From contig JAQCEQ010000011.1 of assembly GCA_027618565.1 (NCBI GenBank), positions 1 through 63,178 of the forward strand: a stretch of DNA of 63,178 nucleotides, read 5' to 3'. The DNA is from Planctomycetota bacterium (lineage in GTDB: Bacteria > Planctomycetota > Phycisphaerae > Phycisphaerales > SM1A02). Positions 53,984 to 63,178 of the stretch are shown here, one piece after another; position 1 is the stretch's first letter, and each line of letters opens with the position of its first letter. The notes beneath the pieces were generated by a model. It saw only the letters and a program-made list of their open reading frames with translations, was not told where the DNA came from and searched no databases. A program made the position numbers and the translations under genes.

Positions 53984-55579
53984 CTAGCGCGCCACCGCCT
54001 CGGCACGCACTTCACGAAGGACGGTGACCTTGATTTCGCCGGGGAAGGTCATCTCCTCCTCCACCCGTTTGGCGATGCGGCCTGCGATCGCAAACGCGGC
54101 GGCATCGTCCGACTGCGAGGCGTCGATGATCACCCGGACCTCGCGGCCGGCCTGAATGGCGAAGGCTTCCTGGACGCCGGTGTGCTCCATGGCAATCGCC
54201 TCCAACTGTTGAAGGCGCTTCACGTACTGCTCCATGCTGTCTCGGCGCGCACCCGGGCGGGCGCCCGAGAGCGCATCGGCGGCCATCACGATCGGTGTGT
54301 AGGGCGAAGTCGATGGAATGTCGCCGTGGTGGCCAGCGGCCGCGTTGATGACCGCATCCGACTTCTCGCCGTGCCGTTGGAGGAACTCCGCGCCGATGGC
54401 GGGGTGGGTGCCTGTGACCTCGTGGTCCATGGCCTTGCCGATGTCGTGGAGGAGTCCGCACCGGCGGGCGAGCTCGCCGTTCAGTCCCAGCTGGTCCGCG
54501 ATGATCTGCGAGAAAAAGGCGACCTCGATGGAGTGTCGCAGCACATTCTGCCCGTAGCTGGTGCGGAAACTGAGCCGACCAAGCGCCTCCAGCACGCGTT
54601 GGTGAAGCCCGCGCACATTGGCTTCCATCGCCGCCTCGCTGCCGGAACGCAAGATGCGTTCATCGATCTCCTTACGGGTGGCTTCCACCACCTCCTCGAT
54701 TCGCGTTGGGTGAATGCGGCCATCCGCGAGAAGTTTCTGGAGCGCCTCCGCGGCAATGGTCTGTCGCACCTTGTCAAAGGAACTGACGGCGATGACGCCG
54801 GGCGTGTCATCGATCAGGATGTCTGCGCCGGTGGCACGCTCCAGCGCGCGGATGTTGCGGCCCTCGCGGCCGATGAGCCGGCCCTTGAGGTCATCGCTGG
54901 CGATTTTCACCGTGCGGAGGGTATTCTCCGAGACGGTCTCGCCGGCGAATCGCTGGATCGCATGAAGCGTGATCTCGCGAGCCTCGTCCCGCGCCTTCGC
55001 GTGGGCCTCCTGGACCACCCGGTGTGTCAGGGCCTGCGCCTCCGACTCGGCATCCAGCCGCACCTCGGCCAAGACTTGATCCCGCGCCTGCGCGCGAGTG
55101 AGCTGCGCCACTTCGTCCAATCGCGCCTTGGCGCGCTCCGTCATTGCCTGAGTTGCGGCAGCGTCAGCGGACACCGCAGCCCTCGCCGCGTCAAGCGACG
55201 CTTCGCGGTCGTCCAGCCGCGTCTCGCGCTGTGTCAACTTGTCCAGCCGTTGCTCGATTGAGGCCTGCAGAGCCGAGGTTCGCTCCTGCACTTCCTTGAG
55301 CGTGGCGTTGGAAGCCTCGACGGCGCGGTCGGACTTTTCCCGGCGCTCGCTCGCGCGGCGCTCCGCCTCCAGTTCACAGTCCTTGGCTCGTGACTCAGCT
55401 CGCGCCAGAACTTCAGCCTCGGTGCGCTTGGCATCGAGTTCAGCTCGCTTGGCGCGGCGAGCGGCGTACCAAGCGCCAGTGATCGCCATTCCCGTACCCA
55501 AGACAGCCATCACGATCCCGATCAATCCGGGCGTGGTCAGGGCAGACTCAGGCTCTGCCGCGAGGAGGAGCGGTCCCAT
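53984..55579 (-). CDS. rny: Ribonuclease Y
   Basis: A 531-residue membrane-anchored endoribonuclease that initiates mRNA decay. One N-terminal helix (LIGIVMAVLGTGMAITGAWYAA, about 19-40) precedes a long coiled coil (about 42-210). A KH domain follows with GRLIGREGRNIRALE, then the HD domain with metal-binding LLHDIGKAMDHE. The C-terminal GREVRVIIDASQSDD and MTFPGEIKVTVLRE are typical ends. I start at ATG 55579, which places the helix at the family's usual distance; a TTG 26 codons upstream is the alternative. Confidence 0.93.
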   Translation of the reverse strand: MGPLLLAAEPESALTTPGLIGIVMAVLGTGMAITGAWYAARRAKRAELDAKRTEAEVLARAESRAKDCELEAERRASERREKSDRAVEASNATLKEVQERTSALQASIEQRLDKLTQRETRLDDREASLDAARAAVSADAAATQAMTERAKARLDEVAQLTRAQARDQVLAEVRLDAESEAQALTHRVVQEAHAKARDEAREITLHAIQRFAGETVSENTLRTVKIASDDLKGRLIGREGRNIRALERATGADILIDDTPGVIAVSSFDKVRQTIAAEALQKLLADGRIHPTRIEEVVEATRKEIDERILRSGSEAAMEANVRGLHQRVLEALGRLSFRTSYGQNVLRHSIEVAFFSQIIADQLGLNGELARRCGLLHDIGKAMDHEVTGTHPAIGAEFLQRHGEKSDAVINAAAGHHGDIPSTSPYTPIVMAADALSGARPGARRDSMEQYVKRLQQLEAIAMEHTGVQEAFAIQAGREVRVIIDASQSDDAAAFAIAGRIAKRVEEEMTFPGEIKVTVLREVRAEAVAR

Positions 55580-55747
55580 CGGTAACTCCAGTTGTCTCGG
55601 GCTCGGAAATTGTTGAAGGAGGGAACCCGAGCCCGATTCGGAGTCCTCGGCAGTCAAGATTGCGGACCAAAAGCGTCCGATAAACGATTGGGAGGTTTGG
55701 TCGCCAGCGCGACGCCGACCTCAAGCGCCAGTGTAGGGCTTCCCGCT

Positions 55748-55753
55748 TACGCT
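55748..55753 (+). promoter_or_regulatory. Probable -10 element of the ABC-2 permease gene
   Basis: TACGCT ends 6 nt before the GTG at 55760, in the divergent gap with rny. Confidence 0.4.
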
Positions 55754-55759
55754 GCAAGG

Positions 55760-57565
55760 GTGACCACCGTGATTCGGAGCCTTTCCCGGGTCCTTCCCAC
55801 CAACCCCATCGTCATCCGCCTTGTGCAGGGGGGATCGAGGCGGCAGCGTCACCTCGTGATCCGCGGCGTGTTCCTGGGAGGGCTCTCGGCGCTCCTGCTC
55901 TTGGCGCTCGGAGGCGCACCCGGCTCCGCGCGCGAGATCGCTCAGGGCGCCGCCACGGCGCTCTCCGTGCTGGCGTTTGGCCAGGTCCTCCTCATCTGCC
56001 TCCTGACGCCGATCTTCATGTCGGGGGCGATCGCCCAGGAAGCAGAGCCTCGCACCTGGGAGATCCTGCTCACGACGCCGCTGAGTGGCCTGCAGATCGT
56101 GCTCGGAAACCTCTTCGGGCGCCTTTTCTTCGTCGTGTCGCTGGTGCTGAGTTCGCTGCCTCTCTTTCTGGTGCTGCAGGGATTTGGCGGGGTTCCTCCG
56201 TCGGCGATCCTCGCGAGCAGCGCGATCGCGCTGGCTACGGCGCTCCTGCTTGGAAGCGTTGCCATTGCCCTGAGCCTCACGCGATTCGCCGGCCGCCGAT
56301 CGATCTTCGCCTTCTACGCGGCCGTGGTCTCGTGGCTGGTGGTGACCGCCGCAGCCGACGCGTTGCTTCGCGTCAAGACGCCATCTGGCACCGCTGCCAC
56401 CACGCTGGCGACGCCGCTCAACCCGATGCTGGCGCTGGAGTCGATCCTCAAGAGCGCCACCTACGCCTCTCACTCCGCCGAGCAGCTCTCGTTCCCCGCC
56501 TCGTGGTGGCTTGGAAGCCCAGCGATCACCTACGGAGTGCTGACCATTGGTGCCTCTGGCGTGCTCCTCGCATTCTCCTTGGTGGTGGTTCGACAGGCGG
56601 GCCTGGCCAGCCGCGGTTCGCTTGGTCGCGTCGAGGGCCGCTCCCGTGTCGCCAAGCATGTGGGGAAGAACCCGATCTCATGGCGCGAGCTCCACCTGCG
56701 CGCGCAGCGCCGGGGCGTGCTGCTGGCGCGGTGGACCATCGTCCCTCTCGGGCTGGTGATTGGATTCCTGCCTCCACTCCTTCACTGGCGTGGCGACTTC
56801 TCCACGGCGACCTGGCAGTCGGTGGTCGCGGCGCTGGTCGGCGCGGAAACCCTGATCCTGGCGCTCATCGCGCTCAATACAGCGGCGACGGCGGTCACCA
56901 GCGAGCGTGAAGACGGCAGCCTGGACATCCTGCTGGCCACGCCGATCCAGCCCGCGGCGTACCTGGGCGGGAAGCTCATCGGGTTGGTTCGATACCTCTT
57001 GCCGCTGGCGCTGGTGCCCGTGGTGACGCTGGCGGCCAGCGCGCTCTACGCACTGCTGGCCGGCGGCACCGACGGTACCTCGACCTCGGTGAGCTTCATC
57101 TCCCGTGCCCAGCAGACGCTCTTGGTTCCCGCGATCCTTCCCGAGAGCGCGATCGAGTATCCGGTCTCACTGCTCGCGTTCCTGTCGCTGGCGGTGATGC
57201 TGGGGCTCTCCATGAGCGTGCGATGCCGCGGGACCGTCGGCGCGGTGCTCTGGGGTTCCACCAGCACCCTTGGGCCAACCGGTGCCGTCGCGCTGGCGGC
57301 GGTGGCGATGGCGGGGGCTTCGGCGATCCTCGGTGGGTGTGGGCTTGGCCTCACTCCGTTCTCGTTGCTTGCGGCGGCGGTGTTCCCACAGTCGTACCTG
57401 CTGGCCGCTGTCGAAGATGGGTCGGGCGTGGCGCAGGCACGGCAGGCACTGGCCATCGGCACGGGTTTCGGCGCGGCGGTCTGCATCGGCCTGGTGTGGG
57501 CGGTCCATCGATCTCTCCAGTCGCAGTTCATGTTCCTCGTGAGACGATTCGCTGGGACGAGATGA
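55760..57565 (+). CDS. ABC-2 type transporter permease, two-module
   Basis: A 601-residue membrane protein with about twelve helices in two halves. Each half contains the ABC-2-type signature after its first helix pair: AEPRTWEILLTTPLSGLQI in the first and EREDGSLDILLATPIQPAAY in the second. A hydrophilic, Arg-rich loop (GRVEGRSRVAKHVGKNP) links them. It would export a substrate with an ATPase partner, but no ATPase gene lies in the window. The GTG start matches the start-proximal TACGCT; the open frame extends upstream without support. Confidence 0.82.
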   Translation: MTTVIRSLSRVLPTNPIVIRLVQGGSRRQRHLVIRGVFLGGLSALLLLALGGAPGSAREIAQGAATALSVLAFGQVLLICLLTPIFMSGAIAQEAEPRTWEILLTTPLSGLQIVLGNLFGRLFFVVSLVLSSLPLFLVLQGFGGVPPSAILASSAIALATALLLGSVAIALSLTRFAGRRSIFAFYAAVVSWLVVTAAADALLRVKTPSGTAATTLATPLNPMLALESILKSATYASHSAEQLSFPASWWLGSPAITYGVLTIGASGVLLAFSLVVVRQAGLASRGSLGRVEGRSRVAKHVGKNPISWRELHLRAQRRGVLLARWTIVPLGLVIGFLPPLLHWRGDFSTATWQSVVAALVGAETLILALIALNTAATAVTSEREDGSLDILLATPIQPAAYLGGKLIGLVRYLLPLALVPVVTLAASALYALLAGGTDGTSTSVSFISRAQQTLLVPAILPESAIEYPVSLLAFLSLAVMLGLSMSVRCRGTVGAVLWGSTSTLGPTGAVALAAVAMAGASAILGGCGLGLTPFSLLAAAVFPQSYLLAAVEDGSGVAQARQALAIGTGFGAAVCIGLVWAVHRSLQSQFMFLVRRFAGTR

Positions 57566-57641
57566 CCGGGTGACCTGATGCACCGACGGTACGAGGAGTA
57601 TCGCCTCCATCGGTAGACTGCGAAACTCCCCGGAATCACGC

Positions 57642-60377
57642 ATGACCCCAGCCTCCTCCGCGCCGCGCGCCACCAACCAGTCCACCAACGCACTGCCCGG
57701 AGCCGCGCGAGGTCTGGCCACGATGGAGACGCCCGCGGGTCGGCGCCAATTCGCGCCGCTGGAGCCGCTTCGGCAGTACACCAACCTGGATCGCTTGCCC
57801 TATTCCATCAAGGTGCTGCTGGAGGCATGCCTGCGCAATGTGGACGGGCTTGCGATCACCGAAGACCATGTGCGTGCCGTCTGCGCCTGGGACGCCAAGA
57901 GCGTGGGCGAGGTGGAGATCCCCTTCATGCCGGGGCGAGTGGTGCTCCAGGATTTCACCGGCGTTCCGTGCGTGGTGGACCTTGCTGCGATGCGCGCGGC
58001 GATGAAGCGACTGGGGGGCGATCCCCAGAGGGTGAACCCGCTTGTCCAATGCGACCTGGTGATCGACCACTCGGTGCAGGTGGATGCCTTCGGCTCGGCG
58101 ACCGCGCTCACCATCAACAGCCAGCACGAGTTTGAGCGCAATCGCGAGCGCTACGAGTTCCTCAAGTGGGGGCAGGGGGCGTTCCGCAACTTCAGCGTGG
58201 TGCCGCCCGCGACGGGCATCGTGCATCAGGTGAACATCGAGCATCTGGCCAAGGTGGTGTGGGAGCGCGATGGCGTGCTCTTCCCCGACAGTGTGGTCGG
58301 CACCGACAGCCACACGACGATGGTGAACGGCCTGGGCGTGGTGGGATGGGGCGTGGGCGGCATCGAGGCGGAGGCCGTGATGCTGGGCCAGCCCATCTCC
58401 ATGCTGCTTCCCGAGGTGGTGGGCGTGCGGCTCTCCGGCGCGCTCCCGGAGGGGACGACCGCGACGGACCTGGTGCTCCGCGTCACGCAGATGCTCCGCG
58501 CGTTTGGTGTGGTCGGCAAGTTCGTGGAGTTCCACGGTCCCGCCCTGGCCCACCTCAGCCTGGCCAATCGCGCCACCATCGCCAACATGGCGCCCGAATA
58601 CGGCGCCACCATCGGCTTCTTCCCCGTGGATGCGCAGACGCTGGCGTACCTGCGCCTGACGGGTCGACCCGAGAGCCTGGTCCAGACGATCGAGTCGTAC
58701 TGCAAGACGCAGGGCCTCTGGCGAAACGACTCGTACCCGATCGAGTACAGCGCGTCGCTGGAGCTGGATCTGGACACCATCGAGCCATCGCTCGCGGGGC
58801 CAAGCCGCCCGCAGGATCGAGTGGCCCTCTCGGCCATGAAGTCCACCTGGGAAAAGGTGTTGCCCAAGTTCCAGGCCGGACCCAAGGCGACGCAGATCCC
58901 TCTCACCGCCACGGCACGAGGCGTTTCGATCAAGGCCGATGGGCAGGAGTACGACCTCCGCGATGGCGCGGTGGTGATCGCCGCGATCACGTCCTGCACC
59001 AACACCAGCAATCCCGATGTCATGATCGGTGCCGGGTTGCTGGCCAAGAAGGCGGCGGCGCGGGGACTCACGCGCAAGCCCTGGGTCAAGACTTCGCTGG
59101 CGCCTGGTTCCAAGGTGGTCACCAACTACCTGCAGAAGTCCGGTTGCCTGAAGGCTCTTGAATCGCTGGGATTCTGGGTGGTCGGGTATGGCTGCACCAC
59201 CTGCATCGGGAACTCCGGGCCGCTTCCCGATCACATCGATGCGGCGATCCAGGAGGGCGACCTCTCGGTGGCCAGCGTGCTCTCTGGAAATCGCAATTTC
59301 GAGGCGCGAATCCACCAGGACGTGAAGGCCAACTACCTCGCCAGCCCGGCGCTGGTGGTGGCGTACGCGATCGCGGGCACCGTGGACATCGACCTTACGC
59401 TGGATCCGCTTGCCAACGACGCCGCCGGGAACCCCGTGTTCTTGAGAGACCTCTGGCCGACCCAGGCCGAGGTGGATGCGGCTGTCGCCTCCAACGTGCA
59501 GCGAGCGATGTTTGAGAAGGAGTACGCCGACTGCTTCCGCGGCAGCGAGGAATGGCGCGCGATCGCCGTCTCCGGCGGTGACATGTACGCCTGGGACGCG
59601 AAGAGCACCTACATCCAGGAACCTCCGTTCTTCACGACGCTCTCGCTGGGTGAGCCCGCACCATTCGCTCCCATCAAGGGCGCACGACTCCTCGCCATGC
59701 TGGGCGACAGCGTGACGACTGACCACATCTCGCCCGCAGGCAACATCAAGACGGACGGGCCTGCCGGGAGGTACCTGACGGAGCACGGCGTGCCCGTGAG
59801 CCTGTTCAACTCCTACGGCTCGCGGCGCGGCAACGACCGCGTGATGACGCGCGGCACTTTCGCCAACACGCGCATCAAAAACGAACTCGCGCCCGGCACC
59901 ACCGGCGGCGTGACCTGCGACTTCACGGACGGAGTGGTGAAGCCGATCTTTGATGCCAGCGTGAACTACGCCAGGGCCAAGACGCCGCTCATCGTGATTG
60001 CCGGCAAGGACTACGGCATGGGGTCCAGCCGAGACTGGGCGGCCAAGGGCACGATGCTGCTCGGCGTGAGGGGCGTGATTGCCGAGGGCTTTGAGCGCAT
60101 CCACCGATCCAACCTGGTGGGGATGGGCGTGCTTCCGATGACCTTCCGCGCCGGCGAAACCAGGCACTCGCTCGGACTCAAGGGCGACGAGACATTCGAG
60201 ATCGATGTGCCTGCGCAGTTGCGACCGCGGCAAGACCTCAGGGTTCGCGCGCGCCGTGCCGACGGGTCACAGGTCGAGTTCGTGGTGCTGTGCCGCGTCG
60301 ACACCCCGGTCGAGGTGGAATACATGCGCCATGGCGGGATCCTCCAGACGGTGCTTCGCCGCATGGCAAGCGCGTGA
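57642..60377 (+). CDS. acnA: Aconitate hydratase A
   Basis: A 911-residue TCA-cycle aconitase that isomerises citrate to isocitrate. The 4Fe-4S cysteines lie in [12 protein letters not shown] and [14 protein letters not shown]. Substrate residues are in [15 protein letters not shown] and, in the C-terminal swivel domain, [16 protein letters not shown]. Length matches AcnA/IRP1. A Ser/Thr/Ala-rich leader of ~20 residues precedes the conserved start. A TAGACT hexamer lies 22 nt before the ATG, leaving a short leader, unlike the leaderless-looking neighbours. It is followed by a long inverted repeat. Confidence 0.97.
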   Translation: MTPASSAPRATNQSTNALPGAARGLATMETPAGRRQFAPLEPLRQYTNLDRLPYSIKVLLEACLRNVDGLAITEDHVRAVCAWDAKSVGEVEIPFMPGRVVLQDFTGVPCVVDLAAMRAAMKRLGGDPQRVNPLVQCDLVIDHSVQVDAFGSATALTINSQHEFERNRERYEFLKWGQGAFRNFSVVPPATGIVHQVNIEHLAKVVWERDGVLFPDSVVGTDSHTTMVNGLGVVGWGVGGIEAEAVMLGQPISMLLPEVVGVRLSGALPEGTTATDLVLRVTQMLRAFGVVGKFVEFHGPALAHLSLANRATIANMAPEYGATIGFFPVDAQTLAYLRLTGRPESLVQTIESYCKTQGLWRNDSYPIEYSASLELDLDTIEPSLAGPSRPQDRVALSAMKSTWEKVLPKFQAGPKATQIPLTATARGVSIKADGQEYDLRDGAVVIAAITSCTNTSNPDVMIGAGLLAKKAAARGLTRKPWVKTSLAPGSKVVTNYLQKSGCLKALESLGFWVVGYGCTTCIGNSGPLPDHIDAAIQEGDLSVASVLSGNRNFEARIHQDVKANYLASPALVVAYAIAGTVDIDLTLDPLANDAAGNPVFLRDLWPTQAEVDAAVASNVQRAMFEKEYADCFRGSEEWRAIAVSGGDMYAWDAKSTYIQEPPFFTTLSLGEPAPFAPIKGARLLAMLGDSVTTDHISPAGNIKTDGPAGRYLTEHGVPVSLFNSYGSRRGNDRVMTRGTFANTRIKNELAPGTTGGVTCDFTDGVVKPIFDASVNYARAKTPLIVIAGKDYGMGSSRDWAAKGTMLLGVRGVIAEGFERIHRSNLVGMGVLPMTFRAGETRHSLGLKGDETFEIDVPAQLRPRQDLRVRARRADGSQVEFVVLCRVDTPVEVEYMRHGGILQTVLRRMASA

Positions 60378-60426
60378 GTCTCTTGGAGCGCCTCCGGGGG
60401 GAGATCCAGTTGGAGATGCGGTGGGA

Positions 60427-60473
60427 GATGTTGGTGAGAATCGGCCCCTGAGGGGCCGATTCTCACCAACATC
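60427..60473. repeat. Perfect 22-bp inverted repeat
   Basis: The arms 60427-60448 and 60452-60473 are exact reverse complements around a 3-nt loop TGA. No T run follows on either strand. Just upstream (about 60400-60435) the unit GGAGAT recurs three times with a 12-nt period. It may be a dispersed palindromic (REP-like) element or a transcription barrier between acnA and the comF-like gene. Confidence 0.9.
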
Positions 60474-60535
60474 CGGCATCGGGTGCGCTTTGGCTGCACC
60501 GTTGGCATTCCCAATTCCAGCGGCGACACTATGGC

Positions 60536-61240
60536 GTGGCGACTCCCATTCTGTCAGCGTGGCTCCCTGCGCTTCGAAATGCACTGGGACTGAAGTCCCT
60601 CGAGGACGAGGAATCACGGTCAACCGCGGATGGCTCCGCGCGATGCTCGCGGTGCGGTGCGCCCATCGACTCGCGGCATGCGTTCGAGTGGTGCACGCGG
60701 GATTTGCAACCGCTCGATCGAGTCGTGGCCGGCGGCGTACATCACGGTCATTGGAAGCGACTGCTCCACCAGTCCAAGTTCAGCAATGATCCAGAGGCAC
60801 TGGACCAACTGATGGCGCGGCTCTTCCATCAACTGGATCCGATGGCCGGGCTTCCGTCTCCCGGCGCCACGGTCATCCCGATCCCATCGCCGTGGTGGCG
60901 CCGCGGCCTCCGTGGCGGTTCCCACACGGACTCTGCCGCGCGGCAACTCTCGGAGCGCTACGCCTGGATCGTCCGACGCTCCCTCCGGCTGGCCCCGCGT
61001 GCCGGTTCGCAGCGGGGGGCCACCAGGGACGGGCGCCTGGCATCGACCGGGGATCGATTCCTATGGATCGATCAGCACTTGGAAGGACTGGAACCCCTCC
61101 AGGACGCTCAAAACGCAGTTATTCTGGTGGATGATGTGTTAACAACGGGTGCCACGTTGCGTTCTGCGGCGAAGGCGGTACGAGGGGGTGGAGAGCCTGT
61201 CAGCGTGCTCTGGGGGCTTGTCTTGGCGGTGGAGGACTAG
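60536..61240 (+). CDS. ComF-family phosphoribosyltransferase-like protein
   Basis: A 234-residue ComF-type protein. A Cys-containing head (CSRCGAPIDSRHAFEWC, about 37-53) precedes a type I phosphoribosyltransferase domain with the PRPP loop VILVDDVLTTGATL (about 195-208) and an earlier VIPIPSPWWRRGLRG. ComF proteins aid DNA uptake in naturally competent bacteria, but many have only a recombination or unknown role. The start is GTG; the ATG 5 nt earlier is in another frame. No competence genes are adjacent. Confidence 0.85.
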   Translation: MATPILSAWLPALRNALGLKSLEDEESRSTADGSARCSRCGAPIDSRHAFEWCTRDLQPLDRVVAGGVHHGHWKRLLHQSKFSNDPEALDQLMARLFHQLDPMAGLPSPGATVIPIPSPWWRRGLRGGSHTDSAARQLSERYAWIVRRSLRLAPRAGSQRGATRDGRLASTGDRFLWIDQHLEGLEPLQDAQNAVILVDDVLTTGATLRSAAKAVRGGGEPVSVLWGLVLAVED

Positions 61241-61790
61241 CAACCCGCTGTGGCACAAGTGTTTATGGCTTGTTCGACCGACTGGCGCCTCGTCTCCGAG
61301 GAGCCGGGCGAACTGATTGGGATCGAGGAAAGCACCTCCTTGACACCGGCGGCGGTTTCGCTACACTCTCCTTTCTCGCCACATTTGGCGAGCGTTTCGT
61401 TGTCCCAGTGCCTGCACTGGCCGCGGAACGATCTCTGACAACCGAGCCGTTGGATAAGCGCTACGAGGATGCGTCCTTCCGATGGAACTGGATCGCTCCA
61501 GCCCATTGGGAAGAATCCCCCGGACCCGTCACAGGTTCCGGTGCGGACATCCTCGAGCGAACGCCAAAGTGACGGTCAATTCTGCAATCGTCCAACGCCG
61601 AAAGGCAGTTGGCGAGGATGTCTGCGAAACGGCTGGAAACTCGATCGGACGACGCCCATGAGGCTGACCTCCCCGAGCATCCCGCCGCACCTCGCAGAAG
61701 GTGACAAAAGTCGACCGAGCCATCGCGCTGTGTGATGGCTCGCCAGGCAAAGCTTCAACCAGAAGAACATGGGCTTCGGCCCATCCAAAT
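61241..61790 (+). other. Gene-free rRNA upstream and leader region
   Basis: This 550-bp stretch has no credible protein gene. The first ~100 bp hold only a weak GGC-CCTC/GAGG-GCC hairpin without T run. The rRNA promoter lies at 61340-61367. The remainder is the transcribed leader, with a CCAGTG/CACTGG hairpin near 61405 and an ATGGGC-TTCG-GCCCAT tetraloop hairpin (61769-61784) just before the 16S 5' end. Confidence 0.75.
61340..61367 (+). promoter_or_regulatory. rRNA promoter
   Basis: A perfect -35 TTGACA (61340-61345), a 16-nt spacer and -10 TACACT (61362-61367). Transcription would begin near 61375, about 415 nt before the 16S gene. Confidence 0.8.

Positions 61791-63178
<1,388 letters not shown>

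Noticed and set aside
53981-53986. TAGACT 9 nt before the TM2 gene as a promoter
   Set aside because: Its TAG is the rny stop codon and the genes are closely spaced, so cotranscription explains the arrangement; not counted as leaderless evidence.
57636-60233. 865-codon open frame antisense to acnA
   Set aside because: It is a GC-rich shadow of a clearly conserved aconitase; it has no domain signature and an Arg/His/Gly-biased composition.
61270-61735. Short overlapping open frames before the 16S gene
   Set aside because: They cross the rRNA promoter and leader, have no ribosome binding site and no recognisable motif.

Overview
The window is 63 kb of GC-rich, densely packed bacterial chromosome, almost certainly from a planctomycete of the class Phycisphaerae. 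Four things point there: a 16S rRNA gene at the right end with planctomycete-type sequence around the 900-region; secreted proteins that end in dockerin-like DxNxDG repeats followed by NWG; a PEP-CTERM-like surface anchor; and short zinc-ribbon headers (CxxCG...CPECG) on membrane proteins. I see no phage, integron, insertion sequence, CRISPR array or tRNA. Rank and genus rest on my reading only.

Layout. 1-2.6 kb: the end of a secretin gene, translationally coupled to a STAS/RsbW-like partner-switching pair and a decayed oxidoreductase. 2.6-5.0 kb: an endonuclease IV-TPR lipoprotein fusion and queF. 5.0-11.7 kb: five secreted or lipoprotein genes, including two alpha/beta-hydrolase-like proteins without a nucleophile serine. 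11.7-18.9 kb: rlmE, dapL, a small methyltransferase, an M42 peptidase and a tricorn-like protease. 18.9-22.8 kb: two tandem pentahaem cytochromes with dockerin-like tails. 22.9-27.4 kb: a lipoprotein gene, part of a peptide ABC transporter and a secreted protein. 27.5-34.1 kb: a large TPR protein, a membrane protein, pyrE, a GH57 glucanase/amylase and a DegT-type aminotransferase. 34.1-43.1 kb: an FG-GAP protein, a lone ATPase-fold protein, MoxR, a cobalamin-riboswitch-controlled PEP-CTERM protein, two clpP genes, an FHA-histidine kinase and holA. 43.1-47.9 kb: three paralogous porin genes. 47.9-53.5 kb: purL-purQ, a frameshifted membrane protein and ksgA. 53.5-61.2 kb: a TM2 protein, rny, an ABC-2 permease, acnA and a comF-like gene. 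61.2-63.2 kb: rRNA promoter, leader and 16S gene, cut by the window edge.

How it works together. Same-strand neighbours often share ATGA or GTGA start/stop overlaps, and convergent genes often abut or overlap, so the chromosome is very compact. At the heads of many transcription units a TANNNT hexamer lies 6-9 nt before the start codon with no Shine-Dalgarno sequence, which suggests frequent leaderless transcription. A minority of genes (porin 1, the riboswitch gene, the lone ATPase and the 880-residue secreted protein) have clear ribosome binding sites. The items most worth following up are the B12-riboswitch/PEP-CTERM unit, the leaderless pattern, the haem-dockerin pair, the endonuclease-lipoprotein fusion and the ClpP pair with an Asn in one catalytic triad.
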